Part shown: in pieces, positions 1-9,024 of the stretch
Layout of the letters: the number at the start of each line of letters is the position of its first letter
How positions within the stretch are numbered: the stretch's first letter is position 1
The notes under the pieces: model-generated
The model's input: only the letters and a program-made list of their open reading frames with translations
The model's database searches: none
Told to the model about the DNA's origin: nothing
Source: Rhizobium phaseoli
GTDB lineage: Bacteria > Pseudomonadota > Alphaproteobacteria > Rhizobiales > Rhizobiaceae
Reading direction: 5' to 3'
Assembly: GCF_010668805.1 (NCBI RefSeq)
Contig: NZ_WUFT01000004.1
Coordinates: 186,001-250,000 of the forward strand
DNA length: 64,000 nucleotides
Made by a program: the position numbers and the translations under genes

Positions 1-72
1 TTGATCGTCATATTGTTCTCACCCTGTTTCAAATCTGCCGTTAGTGCGCAAAAGAGCCTTCCGGAATGCCGG

Positions 73-315
73 TCACGTCTTGGTCTCCGCATTGCCCTTG
101 ATCTCGGGGCCTTTGATGTCGGGACCACCCTTGGAAAGATCCGCACCGGTAACATGGGCCGGCACGTGAATGTCGTGATAGACGCCGGGCGTCAGCGTCA
201 GATCGACCTGATGCGGCGGCAACACCTGTGCCTTCTGCATGCGGTTCGGCTTTGCCCGCTTCATGCGGTCGGCAGCCTCTGCGCGTTTGTCGGGGACATG
301 GGTCGAAGTGTGCAT
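73..315 (-). CDS. small hypothetical protein
   Basis: This encodes a hydrophilic protein of about 80 residues with no signal peptide or membrane segment. I do not recognise a family. It is rich in Lys, Pro and His: the N-terminal third is basic, and the middle carries a Pro/His stretch (VLPPHQVDLTLTPGVYHDIH). The evidence for a real gene is a strong Shine-Dalgarno (AAAGGAGG) directly upstream. Two adjacent ATG codons follow it. The first lies only 3 bases from AGGAGG and the second 6 bases away, so I chose the second; the alternative start is 318. It points away from the DUF475 gene. No function is assigned. Confidence 0.6.
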   Translation of the reverse strand: MHTSTHVPDKRAEAADRMKRAKPNRMQKAQVLPPHQVDLTLTPGVYHDIHVPAHVTGADLSKGGPDIKGPEIKGNAETKT

Positions 316-318
316 CAT

Positions 319-669
319 CGGCCTCCTTTTAAGCTCAACCGGTGGCTAACGGGCGGGCATCGGGATGGTTCCCAAAAAACACGTGAAATCCATACGGCGA
401 CCGGTCTTGACAGGCCGAGGAAGTTCATTACCTAGGGCCTATCCCGCAGCCTTCCAGACATCGGCCGACGGGAAACTTTGGTGCCGGGCCCCTCTGGCGA
501 GAGTTTTTAACGGCGCTCTCGTGATGTCGGTACCGCCTGCAGCTTAGCCGGCGGATGTTTCATCGATGAACAAGCTCACCATGCCTGACCCGCATGCCCG
601 TTGTGGCATGCCTCCTCTTTCCAATATAGCCACCCTTTCCAACGCGATTTGCGGCCGCGAGGTGCGGCC
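319..669. other. intergenic region, no gene seen
   Basis: These 351 bases separate two diverging genes. I see no convincing coding sequence. A TTGACA hexamer lies at 407-412, but no good -10 box stands at the usual distance. A perfect 7-bp inverted repeat with a 6-base loop (GCATGCC / GGCATGC) occupies 592-611, about 60 bases before the DUF475 start, and could be a regulatory hairpin or an operator. Confidence 0.4.
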
Positions 670-1761
670 ATGATCCAGTCCGTGACCCACAAATCCTCGC
701 TCAGCTATTTCCGCTGGGCCTTCATCGTCACCGCTCTCGGCCTCGTTCTCGGCGCCGTGCTCGGCTGGCAGACGACCGGCACGATCGGCGGTATGGCGAC
801 CGTCTTCTTTGTCTGTACCGTGCTTGCGGTCCTTGAGATCTCGCTGTCCTTCGACAATGCCATCGTTAATGCCAACAAGCTGAAGGAGATGACGCCGGTC
901 TGGCAGAAGCGCTTCCTCACCTGGGGCATCATCATTGCCGTCTTCGGCATGCGCATCGTCTTTCCGCTGGCAATTGTCGCGATCGCCGCACAGATCGGCC
1001 CTTGGGATGCTCTCGTGCTAGCCGCCCGCGAGCCTGCCGAATACGCCCGCATCATGAATGACGCGCATCTGCCGATCGCAGCCTTCGGCGGCACCTTCCT
1101 GATGATGGTCGGCCTCAACTACTTCTTCGACCACAAGAAGGAGATCCACTGGCTTCCGGGCCTGGAAAGGATGATGGCCCGCTCGGCGACCATCAAGGGC
1201 ATCGAGATCGCCTTCGTGCTGACGCTGATGCTCGTTTTCTCCTGGCTGATCGGCGGCGAGGACGCCACCGTCTTCGTCCATTGCGCCATCTATGGCCTGC
1301 TCACCTTCCTCGCGGTCGAAGTGGTCGGCGGGCTGCTTGATGCCTCGCAGCAGACAATGAGCGCTGCCGCCAAGGGCGGCCTCGGCGCGTTCATCTATCT
1401 GGAGGTGCTGGATGCCAGCTTCTCCTTCGACGGCGTCATCGGCGCCTTCGCTTTGACGCAGAACCTCTTCGTCATCGCGATCGGCCTCGGCATCGGCGCC
1501 ATGTATGTGCGATCGATGACGATCATGCTGGTGGAGAAGGGAACGCTTGCCGAATACCGCTATCTCGAACATGGCGCTTTTTACGCCATCCTGATCCTCG
1601 CGGTGATCATGTATGCACAGACCTTGGTGCACATCCCCGAGGTGATCACCGGTCTCGGCGGCGCAGCCCTCATCGGCCTGTCGCTCTGGTCGTCCATCCG
1701 CCACAACAAGCGTGAGCGGCTAGAGGGTCACACCGCCAAGCAAGAAGAGCTTCACGCCTGA
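670..1761 (+). CDS. DUF475 / TerC-like integral membrane protein
   Basis: This is a 363-residue polytopic inner-membrane protein of the DUF475 family, which is related to TerC. It shows about nine hydrophobic segments and the two family repeats with conserved acidic residues: SLSFDNAIVNANKL near residues 58-71 and ASFSFDGVIGAF near 249-260. In TerC-type proteins the paired SFD motifs lie within membrane helices, and a role in metal-ion transport or metal homeostasis is proposed. The transported substrate of DUF475 is not known. The frame is open back to 601, but the ATG at 670 follows a purine-rich stretch and begins the conserved part of the protein. No obvious operon partner is present. The C-terminal 20 residues are charged and probably cytoplasmic. 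Confidence 0.85.
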   Translation: MIQSVTHKSSLSYFRWAFIVTALGLVLGAVLGWQTTGTIGGMATVFFVCTVLAVLEISLSFDNAIVNANKLKEMTPVWQKRFLTWGIIIAVFGMRIVFPLAIVAIAAQIGPWDALVLAAREPAEYARIMNDAHLPIAAFGGTFLMMVGLNYFFDHKKEIHWLPGLERMMARSATIKGIEIAFVLTLMLVFSWLIGGEDATVFVHCAIYGLLTFLAVEVVGGLLDASQQTMSAAAKGGLGAFIYLEVLDASFSFDGVIGAFALTQNLFVIAIGLGIGAMYVRSMTIMLVEKGTLAEYRYLEHGAFYAILILAVIMYAQTLVHIPEVITGLGGAALIGLSLWSSIRHNKRERLEGHTAKQEELHA

Positions 1762-1769
1762 CGATTACA

Positions 1770-1814
1770 ATGCATGTCGCTTGGAAGTGTGCAGCCGTCC
1801 CGGGCGACATGCAT
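1770..1814. repeat. rhizobial palindromic intergenic repeat, copy 1
   Basis: Perfect 11-base inverted arms (ATGCATGTCGC at 1770-1780, GCGACATGCAT at 1804-1814) flank a core containing GTGTGCAGC. The arms and core recur at 50263-50311, and a diverged copy lies at 49769-49815, so this is a dispersed repeat rather than a gene-specific site. It could also fold as a hairpin in the DUF475 mRNA 3' end. Confidence 0.7.
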
Positions 1815-1844
1815 AAACAAGACATCCCCATTGGACAAAAATAA

Positions 1845-1870
1845 AGCCCGCGACCAACCGGTTGCGGGCT
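1845..1870 (-). terminator. intrinsic terminator of the small DUF1127-like gene
   Basis: An 11-base inverted repeat with one G-T/A mismatch (AGCCCGCGACC / GGTTGCGGGCT) and an AACC loop. Read on the minus strand it is followed by TTTATTTTT, the expected U-tract, and lies 28 bases after the stop codon of the gene at 1898-2068. Its plus-strand flank is less T-rich, so it mainly serves the minus strand. Confidence 0.75.
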
Positions 1871-1897
1871 ATTTCATGCATGCATGCCTTGAAGGTT

Positions 1898-2068
1898 TTA
1901 GCGGATGACCTGACCAAAGGAGACCGGGTCGATGCCGAGTTCCCTCAGATCGCGGGCACGCGGACGGCGGCCTGCTTCAACAGCGGCGCTGACGGCGTTT
2001 GCAGCACCGAGCGCAGCGAATGCGCGGCCAAGGAAACCGGTATGGATTGAACTGCGGATAGCGGACAT
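1898..2068 (-). CDS. small DUF1127-like protein
   Basis: This 56-residue basic protein resembles the short DUF1127 (YjiS-like) proteins that are abundant in rhizobia. The C-terminal half has the typical Arg-rich helix ending in RDLRELGIDP. The N-terminal half (FLGRAFAALGAANAVSAAVEAG) is an Ala-rich helix. Some members of the family in alphaproteobacteria affect RNA turnover or phosphate and carbon metabolism, but nothing here shows which role applies. The start at 2068 follows GAGGAAGAG; an open frame continues to 2131 but lacks a ribosome site. It is monocistronic, with a clear terminator downstream. The family assignment is moderately confident because the motif is only partly conserved. 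Confidence 0.7.
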   Translation of the reverse strand: MSAIRSSIHTGFLGRAFAALGAANAVSAAVEAGRRPRARDLRELGIDPVSFGQVIR

Positions 2069-2165
2069 TGTCTCTTCCTCTCTCTCTATGATTGACCAGT
2101 CATAGCTGTGCACCCGCACCCGCCGCAACAATCCTCAGAAAATCACCTCAGCCATGCAGAAACAG

Positions 2166-2196
2166 GAGGCCGGCACACGTTTCCGTGGCCGGCCTC
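2166..2196 (-). terminator. likely terminator of the tctCBA operon
   Basis: A 13-bp hairpin (GAGGCCGGC, one bulged A, CACG / CGTG GCCGGCCTC) with a TTTC loop lies 44 bases after the tctA stop codon. The minus-strand sequence beyond it (CTGTTTCTG) is only modestly U-rich, so efficiency is uncertain. Confidence 0.5.
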
Positions 2197-2239
2197 GAGG
2201 GAGGGGTAATGTCGTCTTTTTCTTCTAGCCTTCTTCGTT

Positions 2240-3757
2240 CTAGTCTTCGTTTGCCGCCAACTGCGCCAGCACCTGGCCGCGGCCACGAAGCCGCAGGATC
2301 AGCGGGATGAGAAATGCCGCCGCCGCCACGATAAGCAGGCCCGCCGCGATCGGCGACATCACCAGCGTCGTGACGTCGCCCTGGCTGATCGCCAGCGCCC
2401 GGCGCAGCTGCTGCTCGGCCAGCGGCCCAAGGATCAGACCGACGACCGCAGGCGCGATCGGATAGCCGAAGAGCCGCATGAGATAGCCGAGAACGCCGAA
2501 GGCGAGCAGCATGCCAAGCTCGAACACCGACGGGTTGGCGCCGATCGTCCCGAGCGTCGCAAACAGCAGGATGCCCGCATAGAGCCACGGCTTCGGGATC
2601 GTCAGTAGCTTTACCCAGAGCCCGATCATCGGCAGGTTCAAGACCAGCAGCATTGCATTGGCGATGAGAAGACTGGCGATCAGGCCCCAGACGAGCTGGG
2701 GATTGGTGGCAAACAGCAGCGGCCCCGGCTGCAAGCCGTATTGCTGGAAGCCGGCAAGCATGATGGCCGCGGTTGCCGTCGTCGGCAGGCCGAGTGTCAG
2801 AAGCGGCACCAGCGTGCCGGCGGCCGATGCGTTGTTGGCCGCCTCAGGGCCGGCCACGCCTTCGATCGCGCCATGGCCGAACTCCTCCGGGTTCTTCGCC
2901 AGCCGCTTTTCGGTGGCGTAGGACAGGAAGGTGCCGATCTCGGCGCCGCCCGCCGGCATTGCGCCGATCGGAAAGCCGATCAAGGTGCCACGCAACCACG
3001 GCTTCCACGAACGCGCCCAGTCCTCTGCCGTCATCCACAGCGAACCCTTGACCGCCTCGACCTTCTCGGCAATGCGGTTGCCCTGCGCGGCGATATAAAG
3101 CGTCTCGCCGATCGCAAACATCGCCACCGCAAGCGTCGTCACCTCGACACCGTCGAGCAGGTCGGGAATGCCGAAGGACAACCGCGCCTGTCCCGTCTGC
3201 TGGTCGATGCCGACCATGGCGAGCGCGAAGCCGATAAACAGCGCCGTCAGACCCCTAAGGGCTGAATCGCCGAAGGCCGAGGAGACGGTGACGAAGGCAA
3301 GCACCATCAGCGCGAAATATTCGCGCGGCCCGAAGACCAGCGCCAGCTTGACGATATAGGGCGCGATGAAGGCAAGCCCGAGCGTGGCAATCAGGCCGGC
3401 GACGAAGGAGCCGATCGCCGCCGTCGCCAACGCCGGTCCGCCGCGCCCGGCGCGCGCCATCTTGTTGCCCTCGAGCGCCGTGACGATCGAGGCGCTTTCG
3501 CCCGGCGTGTTGAGCAAGATCGAGGTCGTCGAGCCGCCATACATGCCACCATAATAGATGCCGGCGAACATGATCAGCGAGCCGCCGGGATCGAGCTTGT
3601 AGGTGACGGGCAATAGCAGCGCCACGGTAAGCGCCGGGCCGATGCCGGGCAGCACGCCGACGGCGGTGCCGAGCGTCACGCCGACCAGCGCATAAACCAG
3701 GTTCATCGGCTGCATCGCAACCAGGATACCCTGCCATAGAAATTCGAATGTGCTCAT
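2240..3757 (-). CDS. tctA: tripartite tricarboxylate transporter large permease TctA
   Basis: This is the large membrane subunit (505 residues, about 11-12 hydrophobic segments) of a tripartite tricarboxylate transporter. It moves a carboxylate delivered by the periplasmic protein TctC across the inner membrane using an ion gradient. Family signatures near the N terminus are [19 protein letters not shown] and [20 protein letters not shown], with a second cluster ([19 protein letters not shown]) in the middle of the protein. It is the last gene of tctC-tctB-tctA, 89 bases after tctB. I chose the ATG that gives MSTFEFLW, where family members usually begin; an in-frame ATG 30 bases upstream at 3787 is possible. 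Substrate cannot be read from the sequence: citrate and other di- or tricarboxylates are typical. Confidence 0.93.
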   Translation of the reverse strand: MSTFEFLWQGILVAMQPMNLVYALVGVTLGTAVGVLPGIGPALTVALLLPVTYKLDPGGSLIMFAGIYYGGMYGGSTTSILLNTPGESASIVTALEGNKMARAGRGGPALATAAIGSFVAGLIATLGLAFIAPYIVKLALVFGPREYFALMVLAFVTVSSAFGDSALRGLTALFIGFALAMVGIDQQTGQARLSFGIPDLLDGVEVTTLAVAMFAIGETLYIAAQGNRIAEKVEAVKGSLWMTAEDWARSWKPWLRGTLIGFPIGAMPAGGAEIGTFLSYATEKRLAKNPEEFGHGAIEGVAGPEAANNASAAGTLVPLLTLGLPTTATAAIMLAGFQQYGLQPGPLLFATNPQLVWGLIASLLIANAMLLVLNLPMIGLWVKLLTIPKPWLYAGILLFATLGTIGANPSVFELGMLLAFGVLGYLMRLFGYPIAPAVVGLILGPLAEQQLRRALAISQGDVTTLVMSPIAAGLLIVAAAAFLIPLILRLRGRGQVLAQLAANED

Positions 3758-3846
3758 CTTGGTGTCCCAAGCAGCCTTCCCGACCATGCGATTTCGAGGT
3801 CAGGCGCCGCGTAAAATCAAAAGAGCTGACAGCGCGTCCCGCGCGG

Positions 3847-4338
3847 TCAGAAGAACAGATGTTCGAGCGGGCCGGCCGGCAGCGTCAGCTGCAGCAGCTG
3901 CGAGAAGATCGCCCAGACGACGAAGCTGAGGACGATGCCAAGCGGCAGCGAGATCCAGAGCTTGCGTTTGCCGAAGCCGCGTGCCGTCAGCGCAAAGAGG
4001 ATGCCAGTCGCAATCGAAAAGCCGGCGACGCGCAGAAGCAGCATTTGGCCGGCAAGACCCGCAACGATCCAGATGACGGGCGCCACTTCCTGCCGCTCGC
4101 GCTCCGGAAACTCGCCGCGCCAGGCTTCGGCGACGGTCCAGACCCCGAGACAGAAGAGGCCGAACGCCACCACTTGAGGCACTGTCGCCGGGCCGATGCG
4201 GTCGTATTGCGCGATCGTCTTCAGATGCGAGGCATCCCAGGCCATCACACCGGCGACGACGAAGAGGAAAACGGCAATGATGAACGCCGCCCAATCAGGG
4301 CGGCGTGTCGTTGCCGAGGAGGTGTTATCCTCGCTCAT
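3847..4338 (-). CDS. tctB: tripartite tricarboxylate transporter small permease TctB
   Basis: This is the small membrane subunit (163 residues) of the TctABC transporter. It has four hydrophobic segments, near residues 17-34, 54-70, 87-110 and 125-155, and a soluble polar N terminus, as expected for TctB. TctB proteins diverge strongly in sequence, so the call relies on size, topology and position between tctC and tctA. The start codon overlaps the tctC stop in an ATGA arrangement, which suggests translational coupling and one-to-one assembly with the other subunits. Confidence 0.88.
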   Translation of the reverse strand: MSEDNTSSATTRRPDWAAFIIAVFLFVVAGVMAWDASHLKTIAQYDRIGPATVPQVVAFGLFCLGVWTVAEAWRGEFPERERQEVAPVIWIVAGLAGQMLLLRVAGFSIATGILFALTARGFGKRKLWISLPLGIVLSFVVWAIFSQLLQLTLPAGPLEHLFF

Positions 4339-5279
4339 TGAACAAGCCCGATATCTTTGAGAATGCCTTCGGTGGCGGAGACATCCTTCTCGAGCTGCGC
4401 CTTGAAGGCATCGCCGGACAGATAGGTGTCGGCCCAGCCCTTGGTCTTCAGCGTTTCCTGCCAGGTGGCCGAGCTGTGCAGCTTCTCGAAATCGGCAGTG
4501 ACACTTGCCACCTGCTCTGCCGACAGGCCGGGAGCTGCGGCAACCATGCGCCAGTTCTGGATGACCACGTCAGTGCCGGCTTCCTTCAGCGTCGGCGCAT
4601 CAACGCCGTCGATGCGCTTGTCGCTGGAGACGGCGAGAAGACGCAGCGTGCCGGATTTCACCTGCGATTCGAACTCGCTGTAGCTCGAGACGCCCGCCGT
4701 GACCTGGCCACCGAGAATGGCGGCGAGCGCTTCGCCGCCGCCGGAGAAGGCGACATAGTTGATCTTCGTCGGATCGACGCCGGAGGCCTTGGCAATCAGG
4801 CCGACCGCGATGTGGTCGGTACCGCCAGCCGAACCGCCACCCCAGGAAACCGCGCCCGGATCCTTCTTCAGCGCCGCAACCAGATCGGCCATGGTCTTGA
4901 TCTCGGACGCAGCAGGAACGACGACGGCTTCATATTCACCGGTCAGCCGGGCGATCGGCGTAACGTCCTTGAGCGTCACCGGCGACTTGTTGGTGAGGAT
5001 GGCGCCGACCATGACATAGCCGCCGACGATCAGCGAGCTCGGATTGCCGGCAGCCTGGCTGCTGAACTGCGCAAGGCCGATGGTGCCGCCGGCGCCCGGA
5101 ACGTTCTGGACCTGCACGTTGCCGGAGATCTTCTCCTGCTGCAACGCGGTCTGCAGCGAACGGGCCGTCTGGTCCCAGCCGCCGCCGGGAGCCGCCGGCG
5201 CGATGATGGTGTAGTCGGCCGCATAGGCCGGCAGCGCAATGGTCGCGGCAAAAAGGGTTGCGATGAACGTATGCTTCAC
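4335..5279 (-). CDS. tctC: tricarboxylate-binding protein TctC (Bug family)
   Basis: This is the periplasmic substrate-binding protein (314 residues) of the TctABC system. A signal peptide of about 20 residues ends at AYA-AD. The mature protein begins with [18 protein letters not shown], the Bug-family element whose glycines contact the carboxylate ligand; further family features are VPGAGGTIG and a second-domain [14 protein letters not shown] segment. The start is a GTG preceded by GGAGG at 7 bases, so translation should be good. It is the first gene of the operon and therefore probably the most abundant product. A TctD/TctE-like pair lies at 11.4-13.5 kb and could regulate it, but that link is only inferred. 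Confidence 0.93.
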   Translation of the reverse strand: MKHTFIATLFAATIALPAYAADYTIIAPAAPGGGWDQTARSLQTALQQEKISGNVQVQNVPGAGGTIGLAQFSSQAAGNPSSLIVGGYVMVGAILTNKSPVTLKDVTPIARLTGEYEAVVVPAASEIKTMADLVAALKKDPGAVSWGGGSAGGTDHIAVGLIAKASGVDPTKINYVAFSGGGEALAAILGGQVTAGVSSYSEFESQVKSGTLRLLAVSSDKRIDGVDAPTLKEAGTDVVIQNWRMVAAAPGLSAEQVASVTADFEKLHSSATWQETLKTKGWADTYLSGDAFKAQLEKDVSATEGILKDIGLVQ

Positions 5280-5753
5280 GATGTTTCCTCCGTCGGCGGC
5301 CGAGCGAACCGCCTGTTATTCTCCAGGGAATCGGAAGGAATGGCCGGCCAGCGGACGCAAGTGTCCTGATGACGAGCGGAATACCTCCCAAAGCTTCAGC
5401 TCTCCGCCTCCACGGAGAAGAAGTAGCCAAAGCCACCACAACAAGCTGTCATTTAGCTGACACCGGCGAGATATCCAGGAGCAAAGGCCACTTTTTAGCC
5501 GCAATTCCCATACCCGGGTCCAATCTCGCTCCTCTCCGCCGTACCAGGCAGGTCATCCGGGCCAATGCACCGTTATCGGACACTATCTGGGAAAGGCCCA
5601 TTGGCTCGCAGTCTCTGGATTCTTGGCAGCTACCTGCGGCTTAACCCTTGTCGGCACCACCTTAAGTCAATTACATCTTTCACAATTCAGGGTTTTGTTT
5701 CCACTATTTCGATTTCTGCAGACTTTTATTTCGCCGGCCCGTTAGGAAACGAT
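5280..5753. other. divergent intergenic region
   Basis: This 474-base region lies between the diverging tctC and beta-helix genes and should hold promoters for both. The part from about 5640 to 5740 is AT-rich compared with the surroundings. TTGTCG at 5649 followed after 17 bases by TTACAT is a possible but weak sigma-70 match towards the beta-helix gene. I see no convincing small gene. Confidence 0.35.
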
Positions 5754-7367
5754 ATGTCGCGCTGCCTGCACACAGATCCCGACCGGATTTATGACGACCT
5801 GCGATCGTTGCGTGCCGACGCGACACTGACACTGGAGGGCGGACGATATGCAACGCCGCTCGTCCTCTCCTCGGTCAGCGGCTCCCAACAGCAGCCGGTG
5901 GTGATCGGGGGCGCCGGTGCCGTCATCGACGGCGGCAGAAGCTATGACGATTATCGCGACACGGCCAACCGGCTCTCCGCCGTGCAGGAAGCCAATGGCC
6001 GCTTCCCCGGCATCTACTACCTTGCCGACAACGCCGCGCTCATACTGCGTAATTGCCAATGGGTCGTCATTGAGGATCTCACCTTCGAAGGCTGCTGGCC
6101 GACCGCGATCTATCTCGACAACTGCCAACACATCACTCTGCGCCGCCTGCATATTCGCGGCAGCACGATCGCCATCGGCGCGGCCGGAGCCTATACGCGC
6201 CACCTGCTGATCGAAGGTTGCGACTGGATTCAGGATCTGCGGTCGCACGGCGAGGCCGACCTTGCCGCGATCCGGAAAGCCGGCGCGGTCGATGCCGCGC
6301 TCGATCCCGAGCATTGCAGGCTCTGGCGAAAAACCTACTGGGGCCAGGTTCACGGCAATATCGAGGACACCGGGAGCCGCGTGAACGTCGAAAAGGACGA
6401 GCGCGGTTTTGACGGCGACTTCTTCCGCGCTTGGACCATCGCCGGTTATGTCGTGCTGCGCGACAACGTCATTCTCGATGCCTTCAACGGCATCCATTTT
6501 TTCAACGATGCGTCCGATTCGACGGTAGAGGATTTCTGCCGCAACATCGTCATCGAAAACAATTGGTTCGTCCGCATTCGTGACAACGCCGTCGAGGCGG
6601 AGGACTATGCCTGGAATTGGACCGTGAGCGGCAACCGCTTCGTCGACTGCTACATGCCTTTTTCACTGGAGATGCGACGATCCGGCTATTTCTACATCTA
6701 CGGCAATCTCGGCTGGAACCAACACCGGCCTGGCCCGGATGACGACGATCGCAATTTCGGCCAGCTTTTCAAATTTCCCAAAGAGCACGAAGCGGTCGGC
6801 CCGCACTATGTCTTCAACAATTCATGGATGCTGAGAGGGCCGATCAGCAAGCGCAATCGCTTCCGCCGGTTTCACCATCTGAACAATGCGATCGGCTATT
6901 ACCGCGCGGCCAGCCTCTCGACGCCGCAGGATTCCGTCCCCTTTGGCGCGGGCTGGCAGAGCGTGCCGAAGGAGGGGCAGGATGAAAGCTCACTCGAAGG
7001 CGAGCATTTCACCAGGCTTTGGCAGGACCTCGACATCCGCTTCGACGGCGATCTGATCGATCACAAATATTTCCCCGGCCTGCTGCGCCAGGCGGGATAT
7101 GCGATCGGCGTGGACGCCCATCCCGGGCCGGTTCCTTTCCGCTCGCCCGACCTCGGCATGCCTGAGGGGCTGAAGCTGACCACAAAGGTTCCGGCAATCG
7201 CTTTCCTGATGCAGCTTCCCGACGGACGCACGCAGGCGGTCGGCTGCGCGGATTACACTGTCGGCGCCTGGCAGGGCGAAGACCCCTTCACGGTTAAGAA
7301 GCCCATGTTCTACGAATACTGGCTTTACGCCGACCCTTACGGAAAGGGCGAAGTAGCCGAAACGTGA
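5754..7367 (+). CDS. right-handed parallel beta-helix protein
   Basis: This is a 537-residue protein with the repeated N/D-rich short strands of right-handed parallel beta-helices, seen in pectate lyase-like and other polysaccharide-active proteins. The repeats run from about residue 40 to 400: VVIGGAGAVIDGG, LILRNCQWVVIEDLTFEG, IYLDNCQHITLRRLHIRG, VVLRDNVILDAFNGIHFFND, IVIENNWFVRIRDNAVEAED. The last 130 residues form a separate region. No signal peptide follows the chosen ATG, which has TAGGAAAC upstream. The frame stays open to 5565, but that extension is poorly supported. Catalytic residues cannot be assigned; a carbohydrate-related role is inferred from the fold. Convergent with the next gene, 6 bases apart. 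Confidence 0.8.
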   Translation: MSRCLHTDPDRIYDDLRSLRADATLTLEGGRYATPLVLSSVSGSQQQPVVIGGAGAVIDGGRSYDDYRDTANRLSAVQEANGRFPGIYYLADNAALILRNCQWVVIEDLTFEGCWPTAIYLDNCQHITLRRLHIRGSTIAIGAAGAYTRHLLIEGCDWIQDLRSHGEADLAAIRKAGAVDAALDPEHCRLWRKTYWGQVHGNIEDTGSRVNVEKDERGFDGDFFRAWTIAGYVVLRDNVILDAFNGIHFFNDASDSTVEDFCRNIVIENNWFVRIRDNAVEAEDYAWNWTVSGNRFVDCYMPFSLEMRRSGYFYIYGNLGWNQHRPGPDDDDRNFGQLFKFPKEHEAVGPHYVFNNSWMLRGPISKRNRFRRFHHLNNAIGYYRAASLSTPQDSVPFGAGWQSVPKEGQDESSLEGEHFTRLWQDLDIRFDGDLIDHKYFPGLLRQAGYAIGVDAHPGPVPFRSPDLGMPEGLKLTTKVPAIAFLMQLPDGRTQAVGCADYTVGAWQGEDPFTVKKPMFYEYWLYADPYGKGEVAET

Positions 7368-7373
7368 GGCTCT

Positions 7374-8438
7374 TCACTGCGCCCGCAAAACCTCGTTCCA
7401 GTGCGCGATCAGCCGTGCCCGTTTGACCTGGTCGAGATAGACCATCAGCCCGGGACTGACCGGCACGGGCCGAAGTTGGGCGCCGAGCAGTTCCTGCAGC
7501 GTATTGGCGGTGTTCTCGCCGGCCACTTCGGGACTGACGGCCGGAATCTGCAGTTCGCGCGCCATGATCGTCTGCCCTTCCCTCGACATGAAGAAGGTGA
7601 GATAGCGCCGGCCGAGCGCCGGCTCGGCGGCCGCCTGCGGCACCAGCCCGATCCGCGACATTACCACGGTATAGTCCTTCGGCAGCACAATGCCGACATC
7701 CGGATAGCGCGAGGCCCAGTCGGCCGCATAGGAGCCGAGAATATTGTAGCCGAGCACGAAGCGCCCGTCGGCAACACGTTCGAGGATCGCCGAACTCGTC
7801 GAATAGAGTTTGACGCCGGCTGCCCCCATCGCGCCGATCACCGACCAGATATCGCCGAACTGCTCCTGGTCGCGCGCCATGAACAGAAAACCGACGCCGG
7901 AGCGCTCGATATCGTAGGTGCCGATCCGTCCATAGACGTCGTTGCCCTTGCGGTTCAAGTAATCGACGAATTCCGCCCGCGAGCTCGGCACCGGCTCATG
8001 CGCAAAGCTCGGCTTGTGATAGACGAACACCGCCGGCTCGAAGGTCAGCGCATAGGCGGTGTTGCGCCAGTTCGCCCATTTCGGCCAGGCGGCACTCATC
8101 GGCAGGTTGCTGACTTGCGCATATCCGTCATTGGAGAGCTTCACCTGCAGGTCCATCGCCGAGGAAAAGGCAAAGTCCGCCGTCTTCTTGCCGGCATCCG
8201 TCTCTCTGACGATCCGGTCGTAGATATCGCCGGTCAGCATGTCTTCGTATTTGACCGAGACGTCGGGATTGGCTTCCTGGAAACCCCGGATCATCGGCTG
8301 CGCCAACGGCTCGTCGAGCGAGGAATAAACCGTCAGCACCGGCGCATCTGAATTGCCCGACTTCGCCGGATAGAAGGCCTGATCGGCGAGCGCAAAGCCC
8401 GGCCAACACCCCAGCAACAAGATGAAAACTCTCCTCAT
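7374..8438 (-). CDS. periplasmic ABC-type solute-binding protein, iron/thiamine-like type
   Basis: This is a 354-residue class II periplasmic binding protein. The N terminus (MRRVFILLLGCWPGFALA) is a signal peptide; it holds an LLGC that might act as a lipobox, but cleavage after ALA is equally likely. The mature part starts a classic domain (VLTVYSSLDEPLAQPMIRGFQ) like FbpA/AfuA iron- or phosphonate-type receptors. No ABC permease or ATPase is adjacent. In related alphaproteobacteria such orphan binding proteins sit next to TctD/TctE-like two-component genes and may work as sensors. A pair of that kind lies 3 kb away (11.45-13.5 kb). The ligand is unknown. The start at 8438 was chosen for the signal peptide; the frame is open to 8576. 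Confidence 0.82.
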   Translation of the reverse strand: MRRVFILLLGCWPGFALADQAFYPAKSGNSDAPVLTVYSSLDEPLAQPMIRGFQEANPDVSVKYEDMLTGDIYDRIVRETDAGKKTADFAFSSAMDLQVKLSNDGYAQVSNLPMSAAWPKWANWRNTAYALTFEPAVFVYHKPSFAHEPVPSSRAEFVDYLNRKGNDVYGRIGTYDIERSGVGFLFMARDQEQFGDIWSVIGAMGAAGVKLYSTSSAILERVADGRFVLGYNILGSYAADWASRYPDVGIVLPKDYTVVMSRIGLVPQAAAEPALGRRYLTFFMSREGQTIMARELQIPAVSPEVAGENTANTLQELLGAQLRPVPVSPGLMVYLDQVKRARLIAHWNEVLRAQ

Positions 8439-8511
8439 ACCCCGACAATGCCTGAGCGCGCCGGGAGGAGCAAGGGCGCCGGTCAGACCGTCGATGACGC
8501 CCGTTTGCGGG

Positions 8512-9024
8512 TCAGAGTTCGCGCTCGAAGAACAGCAGGATCTGCTCGAGTTCCGGTGGGACCGGATAATATGCATCCCGTTGGCGGAAACCGAGGCGGC
8601 GATAGAGCCCCTGCGCGGCTATCTGCAGAATGCCGGTATCGAGCCGCATCGAGTGGTAGCCGTCATCCTTTGCCCGGGCCATCGATGCCTCGCAGAGCGC
8701 TGCGGCGATGCCGCGACCGCGTGACGCTGCAGAGACGAAAAGTCTTTTCATCTCTGCAATGCCCGGCGCCTGCTCGTGATGCATGACACAGCCGACAGGC
8801 TCTCCATCGAGCCGCGCCAGGAGGATGGCACCCTTCGGCCCTCTGTGAATCTGCGGCAGGTCGACGAGCAGCGCCTCGAATTTCTGCGGATTGTAATAGA
8901 CATCGATGACTGGTCGATGCCGCGGGTAATTGTCATAGAGCCATTGCCGGAACGATCGGCAGAGATCCTGCACCGCAGTCATTTCCGCCTGGCTCTGAGC
9001 GAGCTCGACCGTCAGTTCCGCCAT
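8512..9024 (-). CDS. GNAT family N-acetyltransferase
   Basis: This is a 170-residue GCN5-related N-acetyltransferase. The acetyl-CoA-binding signature is visible as EMKRLFVSAASRGRGIAAALC (motif A, with R-G-R-G-I-A), followed by the typical beta-strand and helix SMRLDTGILQIAAQGLYRRLGF. The acceptor substrate is unknown. The start at 9024 has GGGAGG 8 bases upstream; the longer frame to 9150 lacks a ribosome site. It lies 73 bases upstream of the solute-binding protein gene on the same strand and may share its transcript. Confidence 0.88.
   Translation of the reverse strand: MAELTVELAQSQAEMTAVQDLCRSFRQWLYDNYPRHRPVIDVYYNPQKFEALLVDLPQIHRGPKGAILLARLDGEPVGCVMHHEQAPGIAEMKRLFVSAASRGRGIAAALCEASMARAKDDGYHSMRLDTGILQIAAQGLYRRLGFRQRDAYYPVPPELEQILLFFEREL

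Noticed and set aside
1..435. Open frame of 144 codons on the plus strand
   Set aside because: It covers the small minus-strand gene that has a strong ribosome site, starts at the window edge with TTG, and has no recognisable product.
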